NCBI GenBank assembly: GCA_003344405.1
Contig: NOWV01000036.1
Coordinates: forward strand, 1-64,000
Source: Trichoplax sp. H2
Taxonomy: Eukaryota; Placozoa; Uniplacotomia; Trichoplacea
Direction: 5' to 3'
DNA: 64,000 nt
Shown here piece after piece: positions 36,060 through 48,370 of this stretch. The notes below the pieces were generated by a model. It was not told the origin of the DNA. It worked only from the letters and a program-made list of their open reading frames with translations, and did not search any database. How positions within the stretch are numbered: position 1 is the stretch's first letter; each line of letters begins with the position of its first letter. The translations under genes were made by a program, and so were the position numbers.

Positions 36060-39000
36060 TTAACATTCACTTTCGTATTTCGATTTCTTTATCAACAGAG
36101 CTAATTTATCTGCTAAACTTGGCATACCGGCATCTTCTAAGGCCAGTCTTAACTATAATTTTGGTAAAGAAAATGGAGACTGTGCATAAGAATTTCATGT
36201 TCACAACATGTAATCAACTATTAATGCGCTGGAGAAAATAAATTCCTGTTTACACTAATATCGGACTGCCTACCTCAGTGATATACTTTGTCGCATACGT
36301 GAATAATTCATGGACGGCATTTAGACTATTAAAATTTCTCTTAACTCTAAATCTTCGCATCATGTCTTCATGTGTATGCAAGAGTTCATCCAATGAAACA
36401 GGTGGCATATATTGTATATCAGCATAAAACCTACATGTATTTATCGCATAATGATTAATATGTCATCCATATTTACTTTACAATATTTAAAGATATCGCT
36501 ATCTATTCAAATAGACATTGATATGTTACGTACTTTTGTACTCTAGCTTTATAATCAGACGTTTCTCGAGCATATAATAACTTATTTGATGGTGAATCCT
36601 ATTCAAATATTTTAAAGAATAATCAGTTATTATTCTTATAGTAAGTTACGTTTCATCAATATATAAATACGAAATGAAGAAAACGCTATGTTAAAACGTC
36701 TCCTTACCTTTCCTAAACGGTTATCCGTAATTGAGCAAGAATCCATGAAAGCTTGTGCAATAACCGACAAGCATGAATCAACGGTACCAGATTTATTGAC
36801 ATCAAAAGCATGATGTGGATTTTTAACAATGTTAATGTAAAACCGCAACGGTAAACTAGAAATACCATAAGAGTTTAGTATGATTATTTAGCATGTAATA
36901 AATTTAAAATGCGTATTAGTTAATACAGTGTAAAGAAAGCAAGAGTTTTCTATATAGTCAGATTTAAATTTACCAATTGTTTTTCCAGGTGTGCGCAACA
37001 TCATTTTCAGTAGTAAATCCTAGTTTAAAAGCTTCATAATCAAGAAAGTCGAATAAGTATTTGATGACTTTGGGGAAATGATATAGCGTTTGAGGAACGG
37101 TAAACATCTGAGAAAACAGATCGTCGACGAATGTTTGCAGAATATGCTATAAAGAATTGGATATAAAAGTTATCAATAACATTGTAAAACAGGAATAAAA
37201 ATTTTTAATTTTATATGATTTCTTACCTTAGTGGATAGCAATCTTGTTAAGAAGACTTCAGAGACCAATTTATTAGCATTTGGATCTGTAGAGTTTTCAT
37301 CCATTGGTTTTATCTAAAATAATGTTAACGAAGGTTATTAAATGTAATGCAACCAGAAGCTGATAAATTTACTATTTAATAATTATTATGCTCACCAGGT
37401 GCCATAAATTGTAATGTGTTTCACCATTTTCATCGACTGATAATCTACCAAGGAGACTACGTGATGAAACTAAATGCACAATGTCGAATAAAAGCTTAGG
37501 CATATATACTATAGGCAATCTATCATAAATATATAAGTTATTAATTGTTTTATATTTATATTTATTCTAGTCGTAAGAATTGAGAAATCCTAAAGAAATA
37601 GTTTACCAGGATATCTTGTCGAGGAATTACTACTGACTGATAGGCTTGAAGCAGAGGTACGTGGAATAACAACTACAGAGGCTCCATCTGGTATCTGGCG
37701 ATAAATGAAATCGCGTAAGTTATATAAAATTTTAGCACGATATTAATATAGAGCAACTACTTGATCAAGGGTACCTGATAGTGTTTTAAAGTATTAATTC
37801 GCTTCCAACGGCCAGAAATATTACTGCTGTCATCTTCATTTTTCAAAATAATTCTCACCAATCCAGACGGAGTGTCACGTATCCATTCTGTTAACATTGG
37901 CATCAATTAAAATTAGTATATTCAATTTATTGATCATACTAATCTATCTAAGTTGTCATCATTTAATAATTAATTGAAAGCATGCGTTAATTTATTTTAA
38001 TTAGCATACGAGTATTTCTACCTAAATCAATTTCTTCGGCTGGTGTACGTCTAGAATATGCTGCACTCTGTGTAATTAAAGAATAAAATGAAATGAGTAA
38101 GTGCTAGCACTTAATCAGGCAATACCGATACAAATATAATAAATGGTTGATGATATACTTTATAGATGGCATCTAATATTTTTTCTTTCGTTTGAGTAAT
38201 GGAATCACAGTCAAGCACTTTAACCAATTCCGTCGTTCGTTCAAAGTGAGCGGAGAGCGTCAACGTCTATAAAATGTTGAAAATTTAAAAAATGATTAGT
38301 ATCTAATTCCATACAAGTTTCTTAACGGAATAGACACTGTTCACATGTTATATATTACCCCTCGAACTTACTTGGTAATCAATATTTTGTCTGATTAATT
38401 TATCCTCGCTCAGGGAATGCTTTGCATCGGCTGTAATCTCATCGACTGGACCTTTATCAACTTGTTGCTTTATTGCTTGATATAAAACGTATAAAGAATC
38501 ACCGATACTTCCCTGTAATAAAATTGTGTAATGACTTAATTTTCATTCTATCACAATGTAGCTTATTCTGCAGCAGAAGATTTGTGAAGATTTAGCGATA
38601 ATAATATAAATATTTTGAATCATGTAATTTGTAGACGATTTAGCCAGAAACGTGTGACTTACGAAAAGGTAAGGGTAAAAGAAGAAAGACAGCCAATTTG
38701 TTAGCAATTTTTCAGCGATACATTCAGTTCTGTTTATCAAGAAAACGAGTATATGGTAAAGTATATTTATAAGTATAGGAGAATAAAAGTAATAATTAGG
38801 CTTTACTAATGCCTACTGTTGAGATATAATGCAAATAAACTTAAATTTGGCTCATAATATCTTTCTCTATTAGAGAATATCCGTTAATCTTTGCTAATAG
38901 TATAAATATATCATATCTGAATATGATAGCTTAGAAAGTAAAATATTTCCTGGTACGAAATATATAATATAATTTATAATTTTCCATTTAAGATCTCTTG

Positions 39001-42000
39001 ATTTAACCATTATTCGTAACTTAGTAAGCAAAAGTAATGCTAATGTAAGCTATCTACTGTAGAAGTTACTATGCCATAAACAATATTGAATTCATACCTC
39101 CTTAAAATTAATTTTGGATGATTTTTGGCAACGGACTTGTGGATTAATTCTCGCAGTAAGTGGCACAAAATTCTAAGTGTAATAATAGATGTACATGGAT
39201 ATATTAGTTTCTAGTGTTGATGAAAAATATCAGCGTTTAGAAGTTTCCCTGTATTCATCTATAGCTAGTCTACGTACTCCGTGACATAACCCATTCGATG
39301 CTGTAAGGCCACCATTAATAAAGAAGCCACATTGCACCTAAGGCGAATACATGAAGTTAATATTAAAATAAACAATTCAATTTCGTTTTTAGTAATAATT
39401 AATAAATTAAACTATGCCAAACAAGATAAGAGAATTTTCGTGCAACAGTTTACCTGTCTTTCATGCTAAAGTCTTGCTGATTTTCTATCGTATGAAGGTA
39501 AATTTTTAAGAACTTTTTCTTATATAGTAAATCTGCAAATAAGAGAACTGCATCATCGTCATCATATCGCCTTCCCTCTCGTTGATTCTAGTTGGTAATA
39601 ATAAATTAAAATTAGTATATTAATTTCAATGAACAATCAATAGATCAAATATATAAATAAAGTGTAGTGGTAATAGGTGTCGTCTTACCAAGAAATGATG
39701 CACCGCATATTCCTCATTATCTGGAAATAGTATTTTGATTGCGTAGCCATTGAAAGGCAAATATGGGATGGAAAAATTAGATAAATCGCTTTTCAAGTAT
39801 TCTGAAACATCAGTTTGTAATTCGGCGAAAGCTGCAAAAAAATTAAGTCATTTTATTTCCAACGTAGCTCAATCAGCTATAGGTATGAATTTATCTGCAA
39901 TTTCTTATTCCTATATCAAAATCAATTTTAAATACCAGTTTTGCATTCTAGAGCGACTTGTGATTCCATACGATCTAAGCGCGTTTGTAAAGTTTCTTTC
40001 GTTCGACGATTTTGTGCCGATTTCCTTCGATAAAGGAAAATCAGTGGTATGATAATAACTAGTATAATTGCCACTGATGCAGTTACAGCTATAATGATAG
40101 TTGTTCTGATTTGTTGTTCAGCCGAAAAAAATTGTACTTTCCCCGGTCGAAAGATTAAATTGCCCACAGTAACGGTAACTTGTACAATTTTAGACTGAAG
40201 TTGAGTAGTTGTGCAAGTTAAATGGGTCTGATTCAGTGTAGATACTGCACATTTTTGCCCTCCAATCAAGATATTATAATCGGTTGTATTAGCAGCACGA
40301 TTTAAATTCGTTCCTGTCATTGTCAAAATAAGATTACTTCCAACACTAGCTTCATCGTTAGCAAACGTATTGATACTTGGATTAGGCGTATAATATAGTT
40401 TGCTTCCTTCTTCATTATAAATATAGAGCTGTTTTAAGCTAGTAACACCATCCATAATTAATGATATGTAAGCTGTGAAAGAGTTTAGTCCGTTTGACAG
40501 CTCTGTAATATTGGGAAATGGACAGCGCATCATAGCTCCATTTGGGAAATTATTATTACATATTGATGATGCGGTTGTCTGTTGCTGTACTCCTGTCGAG
40601 ATTATAATGCGAGGTGATATAACACTATCGAGATTAGTTCCATAGACGGTAAGATTTAATCCACCAGCTGGAAAAGCCCTATTAGGATACATTGCTACGA
40701 AGGTAGGATCTTCAGTGTAGGTAAATTTTTGAGCTGATGTAATTACTGCTGCATCGATCTGAACAGTTACACTACTAGTAATATCCCTTTTCATGATACT
40801 CCTCTTAGAAGATTGGGATGAACCAGTTACATTGGTTTGGCTTGTTAAACATTCTATCGCCGTTGCAGTTCTACAAGAACATTAGTTATAAAATTTAAAA
40901 TTTAAATTTAAGGAACTAGGCACATTAGGATTCAAATTAATAGCAGTAAATAATTATTTAATTACATTCGCAGGATATCACTATTAAATTCTGAGCTATT
41001 TGTGCTTATAATTTCTTGCTGTATGATATAACTACACCTACGTACCTTTTCGTTATGTTGCAAGCTTTATCAGCGATAATCACCTTAGCTGTTAATCCAG
41101 CATTTAAATTTTGTCCTGTAATCTTGACATTGGTACCTCCTGATTCCGGCCCTTTTAAAGGATAGATACTACTGACGCTCGTTCTAACATATTGCCAATT
41201 TCTAATATATGACGCTGAAACTCCTCTGATATTCACAGTAACCTGCCCTTGTATATCCGACGAACTGGCAGAAGTATTGCAGTAAATACTGTAACTGACT
41301 ACATATCCATCTCGAAGTGGTTTACAGTTTAAGCCAGCTACGGTGATGCGGGTTATATCTGAGAACTGGATACCTAAATTAGTGCCAGTAATATTGATAA
41401 CGGTTCCCCCTTCGATTGGACCCCGTAGTGGCATGACCTTTAATTATAGAGCTCAAATTAGTTAAAGATGATCATGAAACTAGGTTATATATTACAAATG
41501 TAAATCTGGTGTAGCTATTTAATATACCGAGTTAATATTAGGGCCAGGGCATGATTGGGATTGGATATTTCCAGGAAAGGAACACTGCTGAACATGAGTA
41601 CAGATTGAACTTTGCAGTGATTGCGACGGATATTGACACCAACCGCAATCATAACCTTTGGTTTGCTTAGCAGCTAAGCATACGCTACAATCACTCCGAC
41701 CAAATCGACAATTATATAAAGTAACTAAAAATTAAAATATTCAATAATAAGGAAACATCAATACTTTAACAGTAACGTAATTAATAAATTGATGACATAG
41801 ATTAAATTATTCCAGCCATTAATGTTCGATTATTTGAATAGACTATTTTGATGATCACCTGTAACATTTCCTTCATTATAGATTAATAATCTACCAAGAT
41901 ATCGGATTTGCAAATTTGCCTGAATACTCTCCACGGATTTACCGTAATTATACTTTTAAAATAATATGGATATCAGATTTTTAGTATTAATAGTTGCCTG

Positions 42001-45000
42001 AAATTAATCCATTCTCTCAAAGTTATTAAATACTATACCGGTTGAAGTGGAGCAATGCATTCTAGCGAGTTGCTGGCGATTCTTCTACCTAATAATACCA
42101 ACTGGGTACCATCAACATTCAATAAACACTCATAGCCAACATTACCGGAAGGGATGGGTTGAAGATTGCGTGCATTAAGGTTAAAGTTTCTTCTTGTTCC
42201 AATGGATAATAAAACTGTAGTATTAAGTAAAGCTGGACAACCCTATTTTAAAGATACCCATATATATGGTAAGAAATTACTCTAGCTAGCTGTAGCTCTA
42301 TAATCGAATTCAGTGTTTCATCCTAATTTGCTTTTCTATTAAAACAGATTTAATTACTTTCATATTCTCATTAACGTTATAAACTTAAAATACTAACATC
42401 GATTGAAGAAATTGACGATGTGCAACTTGTGCTTCCATCGATACATTGGTTTGTTTGTGGGCACCAATTACAGTTATATACACTTTGCAAACATTTACCA
42501 CATCTATAAGGGCAAGCAGAAATGAAACTCTGTAAATTTTAAAGATCTAAAATTCTCTGCTGCCGTTGTTAAACCTAATCGAACTATAGCGAATAGTGTT
42601 ACTTACGAAACGTAATTAACGCTGCAATTGTAGAAAGTAAACGAGGTTGTAGCAACGGTAAAGGTGCTTGATCTATCCACCACCGACAACGAAATGATGA
42701 TGTTATCTATATCGGAGTTACAAAGCAATCACTGATTTGGTCCCAACCTCCTTTTGCAATTTTAATCTTGCAAGCGTTCAAGAAATAAGCCAAAAGTATT
42801 AAGATAGAACAAACCTTGAGGTCCTAATATACTTGGCAGTAAATTACTAGAAGGTGTATTGCAACGAACACCATCAACTAGTTGTGCAGCATCTGTAGTC
42901 CCGTAGCTTCCAAACCGACATTGATATTGTGTATTAGTAGGTAAATTGGCTACGTTTACCTTCAGCTAAATATACATAAAAATTCCATAAATTTTTGAAT
43001 CAGTAATAAATTAAAATACATTCAGGACTCAAGATGAGCTGTAAATGGAAACTAGAAATTGATTAAATATCACTTATAAGACTTATTTACCGAAGTTACT
43101 CTTCCAACTGGCGCCGATGCAGGCACTACTAATGATAAATCTACACATCGAGCTGTTGTTCCGGACTGAGTCCAAAATGCTTCATTAGACGTAAAACAGC
43201 CAGAGCGACTTGTGCACCTAGTCATCATACAGTTTTAGCTTTAGTTACAATAAATATAGAGTAATGATATCGTCATATCAGCGATTAAGAGGATTATAAT
43301 ACTATCATTATTTATGCTTGATTAAGTAACTTAAAATAATTCTTGATCAATTGATCTTAAAATTTACAACTTTACTTATTAGCAATGGTACACCATCCAC
43401 AGTAAGGATCTTTGGAATTCATACAGTTATCACAATTCTTGTGAGTATTGCAGTCATGAACTGGGATTAAAACAAGCTAAAGCAGAATAGTAGTTTGATG
43501 GAGATTCGTTAAGCGCTAATATTGGAAATATGTTTATCGTGCTAATTCCTATCATAAAAGAAGCATATCTATAAAATAGGTGATAAATTCCCTAGTTAAC
43601 CTTAGTTGTGGATAGTGTGTAGATGCTATTCTTGTTCTTAGTGTATTTCATGGAAATAATTGGATAATTCTGATCAATTGTTAGATCTTGATATTGAGAT
43701 GCACTTGTTGCTGAGTTGACTCGTAACTAGAGCGGAAATAATTTTGATAATATTATATTAGTCGACATTAAGTAAAGTCGGTGGAAAAATCGATCGTTTA
43801 TCTTTTCTATTGCATACTAGATAATGAACGTATTACTATATATAAATTTTGTTAAATATAGTACCAAGTTATGGCTTACTTTAAACTATCGTTTTTAATT
43901 TATCGCGTCTAGATAATTAAATGAATTACCTTTAAGATATGGCCGCTATTGGTTCCTAGAAATACAACAGTGTTACTACGAACTGGCGTCGCAATGATGG
44001 AGGTAATAATATGCTGCTTTAATTCTAGTAAAGCCTGCCCATAAATTGATTGAGATCCACCAATGGCTGGATTGGTTTGACTACTACATTGAGGCACTTG
44101 GCTAACCTAATAATATGCGAAAATACAATCATATTAGGTATAACTGTATATCCTATTAATTTTATTTTATCTGTTTGCAAAATGTTAATTTGGCATGTTC
44201 TTTGGCATTCGTGATTTGTCGTGATATTTGCATGGTGACGATCACTTCCAATATAAATGCTTGAAATAAAATCATTTCTAGATATTTCTTACCTGACATC
44301 GTGCTGTCGGATTAACAATGTATGGCAACCCTACCAAAATCTGTGAGCCATAGCAGTTATTTATATTAGTAGAAAAAACGGAACTGACACTTTGCATGGT
44401 ATAGATGCAAACAGCAGCATCGGTTGATGGAAATCGAGAGTTTGTTTCATTCGATGCCGAAAAAACACCAATAAGAATATCGCTGGATGTTGAGACTTGT
44501 AATGATGTTGCTAAACTACTACCAGGCTTCGTCAGATAAGCTGCTTGCAATAGATTGTAGATTCTAGAATTAGCCCCACGACATTCTAAAGGTGTTTCTA
44601 CATAGGACTGAAATTGATTTGGTCCATTACATAGACGTATTAACTTGGATATATAATTATTGGCAATACTCGCTGTTGTTGATGTCAAAGTAACAGCTTT
44701 CTGAACAGTTGCGAAATAAGTATAACCACCATGTGAGAAACCGTTAATATACTGAACTTCATAGGACCTATCAGTGAATTTAATGTTACTTTCTGAGGGT
44801 AATAAATTAGCATAATTTAATAAATCACTTTGGCTAGATTGATGATATAAACTTCTTGCGGCCAGTGCTGGTACAGCACTACTAAAGAAACTACGCTGAG
44901 TATATTGAACTCCAACATAAAGGACTTTTGTGGTATTAGGTACGCCAGATCCAACGAAAGCTAATGTCGATGCTGATGGTTGATTTGCTGCCACGAAATA

Positions 45001-45420
45001 CGACGGTTGCACTGTATTAGTAATTAGAGCCAAATTATTTAATTGTCGAATACGACAACGACCTTGATTAACACTACCACAAACGATTAGTCGTTGACCG
45101 CTAGTATCTGCTATTAAAATCTTGTTATAATTGTCGCTTAAATTGCGTGAAGACGAGCATGAATCAGGCAATGGCGCACAATATGGACTATCTTGTACAG
45201 GCCCAGTTGAAGCAGATGTTAACATCGTTAAAGTGGTTGAATTTAATAAATAGATTGCATTTTTTGCACCTATGTAAATCCGCCCAGCTGATTCATCTAA
45301 ATCCATATTTTGGAAAGTAACTGAATTGACATTAGGACTGGTATATGTTGCCGTTGGCGTTTGTCCACAGGCAATGCCAATGGATGACAATAGTAAGACC
45401 CAACAGATGTTATTGAACAT
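36060..45420 (-). CDS. Plexin (semaphorin receptor), copy 2, complete
   Basis: Second semaphorin receptor, tail-to-tail with copy 1. About thirty exons. Well-placed ones: 45420-44293, 44106-43930, 43726-43601, 43476-43376, 43217-43091, 42965-42815, 42706-42607, and the last 36152-36060. The junction near 42.55 kb does not close cleanly and is approximate. The start [20 protein letters not shown] is a signal peptide. A Sema domain follows, then PSI modules ([46 protein letters not shown]), IPT domains ([36 protein letters not shown] and others), and a membrane helix [20 protein letters not shown] with YRRK after it, near 40.0-40.1 kb. The cytoplasmic domain keeps both arginine motifs: [16 protein letters not shown] across a splice junction and [14 protein letters not shown]. 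It ends [21 protein letters not shown] basic SKRSIMKRD stretch near 40.8 kb could be a convertase site. The cytoplasmic part is cut into about 17 small exons. Confidence 0.92.
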
Positions 45421-47690
45421 GTTGAATTATGAGAATAGCAAGTGAATTGAAAATATGAAATGCCTAGAGGAGGAATTCAATATCATCATTAAATTCAAAC
45501 GTAATTTTGAATTCGATATTAGAGAATTATTGTAAAGAATATTTGCGAAATTGATACGACTATTATTTGCTTCGATATTAATGAAAGATCGAAATGCATC
45601 ATACAACATATCCTTCCATTGAATGTTATTTTAAATTAACATGGTAATATTAGCGTATACGGTAGTAATCGGTCGAAGAAAGTAATTTTCTTAACTTAAA
45701 GACACTGTATGGTTTAACATTCCATTACATCAGAGATAGGAAGTTGCAGTACAGACTTTATGTGTATTAAATTGGTAGTTAATAAGTTTACTTTTTATAG
45801 CCTTCTGATAGTATAAAAGTGAAGATCTGAATTCGATAGGATAGTTGGTAATCTGTTTACGAAGCAAATTTGATCTATAGATATTGTCTTTTGATGGATA
45901 TTGCCTAAGGGTAATGTAGAGAGACTTGATTTGTTTCGACGGTATAAATATCTACTAAAGAAGTTCTGAGATATTCATCAAGCTAAAGGATGCAAGGCCA
46001 GTGAATAATCGTATTGAGTTCACGATATCTTTGCTTTAATTTCAAGTAATGCTTTGCTAGTTGTAGCATAGAATTAAGCAAAATACTTCCAGGATTGTCG
46101 TATGTGCGGCAATTTTACTTAGCCAATGTAAAAATGAAAGAAGAATTTTAAGGGAAAGGAATAGGCGCAGAGACGTTATGGTCCTATAATGTATCTTAAA
46201 AGTTTTCTGCATCGCAATTACAGAAAGTCTATAATCTTCATAGGATAACGTTGAGAACGAGGAAAGGGTTCCGCTGTTCTAATTCAACGCTAAACGGTTT
46301 AAAAAAAGTAACATTTTATATCTAGTAATGACAGAGGATGCACCAAAATCGTGTAGGTTATCTTACATAAACTGATGAAATTTTACTACTTCAATCCAAA
46401 AATGAACCATTTGACCCGATCATTTGCATAGAGTATGTGTAGGATAGTTACTGCCCATTACATGATTTAATTGCATTTGGTAAGCAAATAAAAATAGCTA
46501 GTGTTAATACTTCACTCCTAATCGGATTAATTTCGAATACAGTTAGATAGAAAGCTCAATTTTGCAATCGATAGGCTATATCATGTTTACTTTTTCAAGC
46601 AATACGACATTAATCTACCGTTCAATTTCCTTCAATAACAATTAGCGTTTATTTTGTTTAAATATAGCAAGATGAATCTTTTTATTGGAGGTAAGAAATT
46701 GATCTATTGATTATCGATTTCATCCCACGTCTATAGTCAATATAGCGCTGGCTGGCGATCATAAGTACTATTAAGAATTACAGCTATCATATTTGTATCA
46801 GTAAGCAATTATAACTTTGATATTAACTATAATAATATCGCTTCTCGATATCCAAAATTCTATACGTTTCCACATTGAATTGCTCCCCCTTTTACTGTTT
46901 TCGATCTACTTATATCAATCTTGTAATATTCAAACGGAAATAAAAATATAAATTGAATTGATCTAGGGCCAATTGAAATAGCGTAGCTATAAAATGATTA
47001 GTTTAGCTTGTTTACACTGGGGTAAGTGGAAATTCGATCCATTTCAAGCTATTTTAACCTTTGAACTTTTTCGTACGTTTGTTATAAGTTGTGATTCGTT
47101 ACTGTTTTCAAGCAGCAACATAATACAGATTTTAAGATTTAGCAGCGTTATGTTGGTTTATATCACTAGTGAAGAATTGGCTAAGGAAAGATTTCGTGGC
47201 TGGTTAAAGCTATCGTTCATCATAGTACTGTTAACATGATTAATTCGGTATTATTTCGAGCTAAATAGCCGACTGTACACGATAACATTTGGTTAAAATG
47301 TTGATTAATTTCATGTTATCGTGGGAATATTTAGAATATTCAATTCATATGTGTTGGTGTCAACATTTCTAAATACTTTTGAAACGCTAATGACGCAGAT
47401 ATTTCCGTAAGAGATGATGCAAGCGTATTCTATAAATGCATTCATCATCAGTGAGGTAATAGGATGTAGACCTCGGCAATGTTGGAATCACCCAATTTCC
47501 AATTGATAGTAGGTTGATGACTACCGTATATTATTTTTTTCTATCCCAAGATCACATCATTCAATTAATATTTTCGTCATACTACTATTGTGTTTATCTA
47601 ATAATGAAGGTGGTAAAGCTATCGAGGCAATAACATGATGACGATGGAAGGTTATAATGTTTAATGAGCAGATAAGTTTCAAAGTCTCAA
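45421..47690. other. 5' flank of plexin copy 2
   Basis: On the - strand a TTGAATTCCTCCTCTAG acceptor-like site (AG at 45465-45464) lies 44 bases before the plexin ATG, hinting at a spliced 5' UTR as in copy 1. An 11-base inverted repeat CACGATAACAT/ATGTTATCGTG sits near 47277-47325. I see no gene; the 81-codon frame at 46994-47239 has no support. Confidence 0.4.
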
Positions 47691-48370
47691 ATTCAATCTC
47701 ATTTCTTTCTTACCAATTACAGTTTAGGTAAATTGATACGTTCAATAGCATGGATGCAGAAAAAGACTTTAAAATCTGATACTGAATCATTTCTCATACG
47801 ATAAGTTCGATCTCACTCTTTCTAGGAAGAAAGCTTCTAAGCAGAAATTATTTCATCATCTAACATTGTATCACATCACGGTTTTCTACCTACTTCTCAT
47901 TAACTATAGACAAAATTGATGCAATCATGAGCGTAGGTGAAGTAGGAAAGTTATCTTATAGGGTGAGGATTGAAAGTTTGTCAGTTTCATATTAAGTATA
48001 GATGAAATTGATATTTCGGTGCATGTGTGAGAAAAGAAGGTTTTCAACTTTTATGATGATCGCATCCATCACCTCCGATTTCTTTCATGATGGTCATGTA
48101 CTCATCTGTCTCTCATTAGATATAGATCAATCGATTTACTCAATGGGGTTTAAACTTAAATTGTTTATCATCCTGTAGCATCATTATGTAACGTTAATCC
48201 GTTTGATTCTCATTTACTAGAGACAAAATTAAGGTATTCAAAAGCATTGGCCAAGAAAGGAAGTTCGAAACCTGTAATTCTTTTTATCTTCCATTATCAT
48301 CATCATTTCATCGTTCTAATACGATGGAAAAGTTTGTTACCTCATTCTCTTCCAACCATTTTTTGAATTC
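47690..48370. repeat. Degenerate tandem repeat, about 110-bp unit, five copies
   Basis: Variants of TCATTAACTATAGACAAAATTGATGCAATCA recur near 47720, 47900, 47990, 48115 and 48220, each followed by an AGGAAAG-like purine block and then a CATCATC-rich segment. Identity between copies is modest, so boundaries are approximate. Confidence 0.5.
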
